DNA of 6,732 nt from DASZMJ01 sp035551935. GTDB lineage: Bacteria; Planctomycetota; Planctomycetia; Isosphaerales; Isosphaeraceae. Within the stretch, counting starts at the first letter, position 1, and each line of letters starts with the position of its first letter. The position numbers were made by a program, and so were the translations under genes. Below are positions 5,210-6,732 of this stretch, piece after piece. The DNA lies in NCBI GenBank assembly GCA_035551935.1, contig DASZMJ010000021.1, positions 1-6,732 of the forward strand, given 5' to 3'. Under the pieces are notes generated by a model, which had not been told where the DNA came from, did no database searches, and saw only the letters and a list, made by a program, of their open reading frames with translations.

Positions 5210-6715
5210 TCAACGCGGGTGGAATACCTTGCGGTAGAGGGCCAACAGCCGGGAGAGGGAGCCATCGTCGGGGGGCAGGTGGGGTCGGAGGCCGCCGGGG
5301 GGGCGGTCGTGGAGGGTGCGGGCCTGGGCGAAGGCGAGCAGGCCGAGGGCGCCCTTGGTCCGGCCGAAGCCGCTGGCCTTGACGCCGCCGAAGGGGCTCG
5401 CGGCGTGGATCGAGGGGGCGACGTGGTCGTTGATCGCGACCATCCCCGCCTCCAGCCGCTCGGCCAACGCCCGGGCGCGGCGGCGGTCGCGGCCCCAGAC
5501 GCTCGCCGAGAGGCCGAACGGCCCGGCGTTGGCCGCATGGATCGCGGCCGACTCGTCGGCGACGCCCCGGACCAGCGCCACCGGCCCGAACGCCCCGGCC
5601 AGCGCCGCCTCGGGCCCCGGCCCGTCGGCCAGGAGGACCGTCGGCGCGTAGAACCAGCCCGGCCCCGCCGTCGGCGCCCCGCCCGCGAGGACCCGCGCCC
5701 CCGCAGCCGAGGTCGCCCGGATCGCCGCGTCGAAGCGGTCGCGGGCGGCCGACGAGATCAAGGGGCCCATGTCGACCGTCGCCGTCGCCGGGTCGCCGAC
5801 GCGGAGCGCGCGGGCGGACTCGGCGAGGGCCTCGGCCATCGGGGCGGGGTCGCCGACGACATAGACGCGCTTGACCGCCACGCACGTCTGGCCGGCGTTG
5901 ACGAAGGCGCCCCACGCGAGGGCCCGGGCCGTCGACCTCAGGGGGGCGTCGGGCAGGACGACGGCCGCGTCGAACCCGGAGAGCTCGGCGATGGCCGGCC
6001 GGCCGCGGCGGCCGAGCTCGGCGAGGACGGAGCGGCCCGCGTCGACGCCCCCGGTGAACATCCCCAGGTCGATCTCCGACCCGATCAACGACCGACCCGC
6101 CTCGTGCCCGCCGAAGACCGCCGCGACCAGCCCCTCGGGCACGCCCGCCGCGCGGAGCGCCGCCTGGAGCCGCAGGGCCGACATCATCGCGGATTCGGAC
6201 GGCTTCCAGACGACCGCGTTGCCCGTCGCCAGGGCCTGCGCGATCGGCGGGGCGGTGAGGAACAGGGGGTAGTTCCAGGTCGCCACCATGCCGACGACGC
6301 CGTACGGCCGCCACTGGAGCCGCCCCGGCGGCACGAGCAAGGCGCGCTGCCAGCCGCGGGCGAGCGGGCGGTCGGCCAGGACCTTTCCGGCGTTCTTCAC
6401 CGTCCAGCGGACCGCGTCGAGCGCGGCGACGACCTCGACCATCGCCTCGGTCGTCGGCTTGCCGACCTCGTCGCGGATCTGCGCCGCCCAGTCGTCGGCC
6501 CCGCGGGCGAGGACCGCCCAGAATTCGCGGAGGATCGCGCGTCGATCCTTCCACGCGAGCGCCCCCCACGCCGACTGCGCCGCCCGGGCGCGGGCGACGG
6601 CCTCGACGACCCCGGCGGCCGTGGTCGGCTCGACCCGCCCCAGCTCGGCGCCGGTGGCCGGGTTGCGGGCGACGAGGGTGGGGCTTGTCGTCGTCGGCGC
6701 GGCTCCGGGTGCCAC
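5210..6715 (-). CDS. NAD(P)-dependent aldehyde dehydrogenase family protein (5' end may lie beyond window)
   Basis: The 501-residue protein oxidises an aldehyde to the acid. It shows the ALDH landmarks in order: N148 in ATWNYP (stabilises the oxyanion), K171 in WKPSE (coenzyme), general base E244 in ELSG, nucleophile C278 in NAGQTCVAVKR, and PFGGVKASGFGR (441-452). Two features are odd. The usual ELGGK is ELSGF (244-248), and the conserved Glu of the ExFGPV motif, which binds the nicotinamide ribose, is G374 (GAFGPV). The last 30 or so residues (PPGGLRPHLPPDDGSLSRLLALYRKVFHPR in part) extend beyond the usual end. The substrate is unknown; a long-chain or apocarotenoid aldehyde is one guess. 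The start is GTG 6715 with GAGG 8 bases upstream, but the frame stays open to the right edge, so a longer N-terminus is possible. Confidence 0.88.
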   Translation of the reverse strand: MAPGAAPTTTSPTLVARNPATGAELGRVEPTTAAGVVEAVARARAAQSAWGALAWKDRRAILREFWAVLARGADDWAAQIRDEVGKPTTEAMVEVVAALDAVRWTVKNAGKVLADRPLARGWQRALLVPPGRLQWRPYGVVGMVATWNYPLFLTAPPIAQALATGNAVVWKPSESAMMSALRLQAALRAAGVPEGLVAAVFGGHEAGRSLIGSEIDLGMFTGGVDAGRSVLAELGRRGRPAIAELSGFDAAVVLPDAPLRSTARALAWGAFVNAGQTCVAVKRVYVVGDPAPMAEALAESARALRVGDPATATVDMGPLISSAARDRFDAAIRATSAAGARVLAGGAPTAGPGWFYAPTVLLADGPGPEAALAGAFGPVALVRGVADESAAIHAANAGPFGLSASVWGRDRRRARALAERLEAGMVAINDHVAPSIHAASPFGGVKASGFGRTKGALGLLAFAQARTLHDRPPGGLRPHLPPDDGSLSRLLALYRKVFHPR

Positions 6716-6732
6716 GGGTTCGGCCTCGAAGC

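Noticed and set aside
5184..6569. Alternative minus frame inside the aldehyde dehydrogenase gene
   Set aside because: It is an Arg/Gly/Pro-rich out-of-frame reading, and the aldehyde dehydrogenase frame contains all catalytic motifs.

Overview
The window is very GC-rich, and its features point to a planctomycete, most likely of the Isosphaeraceae type. The evidence for this is: (1) a partial gene at the left edge whose N-terminus has the AARRANA...STGPRTPEGKA...HGL signature that I associate mainly with planctomycetes and acidobacteria; (2) a small secreted-type protein that opens with a basic stretch followed by the planctomycete-like LESR motif; and (3) two kinds of intergenic repeat that I recall from planctomycete genomes, one with GGCACGC/GCGTGCC hairpins and one with CGCAGATGA units. 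The lineage is an inference from these signatures, not a database result.

Layout from left to right. Bases 1-390 (minus) hold the 5' part of a hypothetical gene that leaves the window. Bases 391-782 are intergenic: a probable promoter zone for that gene, then a repeat cluster (571-699), then a weak promoter for the next gene. Bases 783-1562 and 1586-1900 (plus) are a class I SAM-dependent methyltransferase and a small single-pass membrane protein 23 bases downstream. The membrane protein gene runs 6 bases into the convergent end of an enolase-family gene (1895-3211, minus). That gene is the second of a tight minus-strand pair: an APH/methylthioribose-kinase-like phosphotransferase gene (3225-4274) lies immediately upstream, and its stop codon overlaps the enolase-like gene's Shine-Dalgarno sequence. 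A 290-base divergent intergenic region follows, then a small putative exported protein (4565-5086, plus). A large near-perfect inverted repeat (5098-5208) fills the gap to the convergent stop codon of an aldehyde dehydrogenase gene (5210-6715, minus), whose 5' end lies at or beyond the right edge.

The most interesting unit is the kinase plus enolase-like pair. The enolase-like protein has full family length and keeps the metal ligands and the lysine base. It differs from true enolases at two normally invariant active-site positions (Glu to Asp, and His to Ala in the SHRSGETED motif). Together with its coupling to a small-molecule kinase, this suggests a two-step pathway in which a hydroxy compound is phosphorylated and then dehydrated, not housekeeping glycolysis. 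That function is a hypothesis. The other genes show no evident pathway link to the pair.
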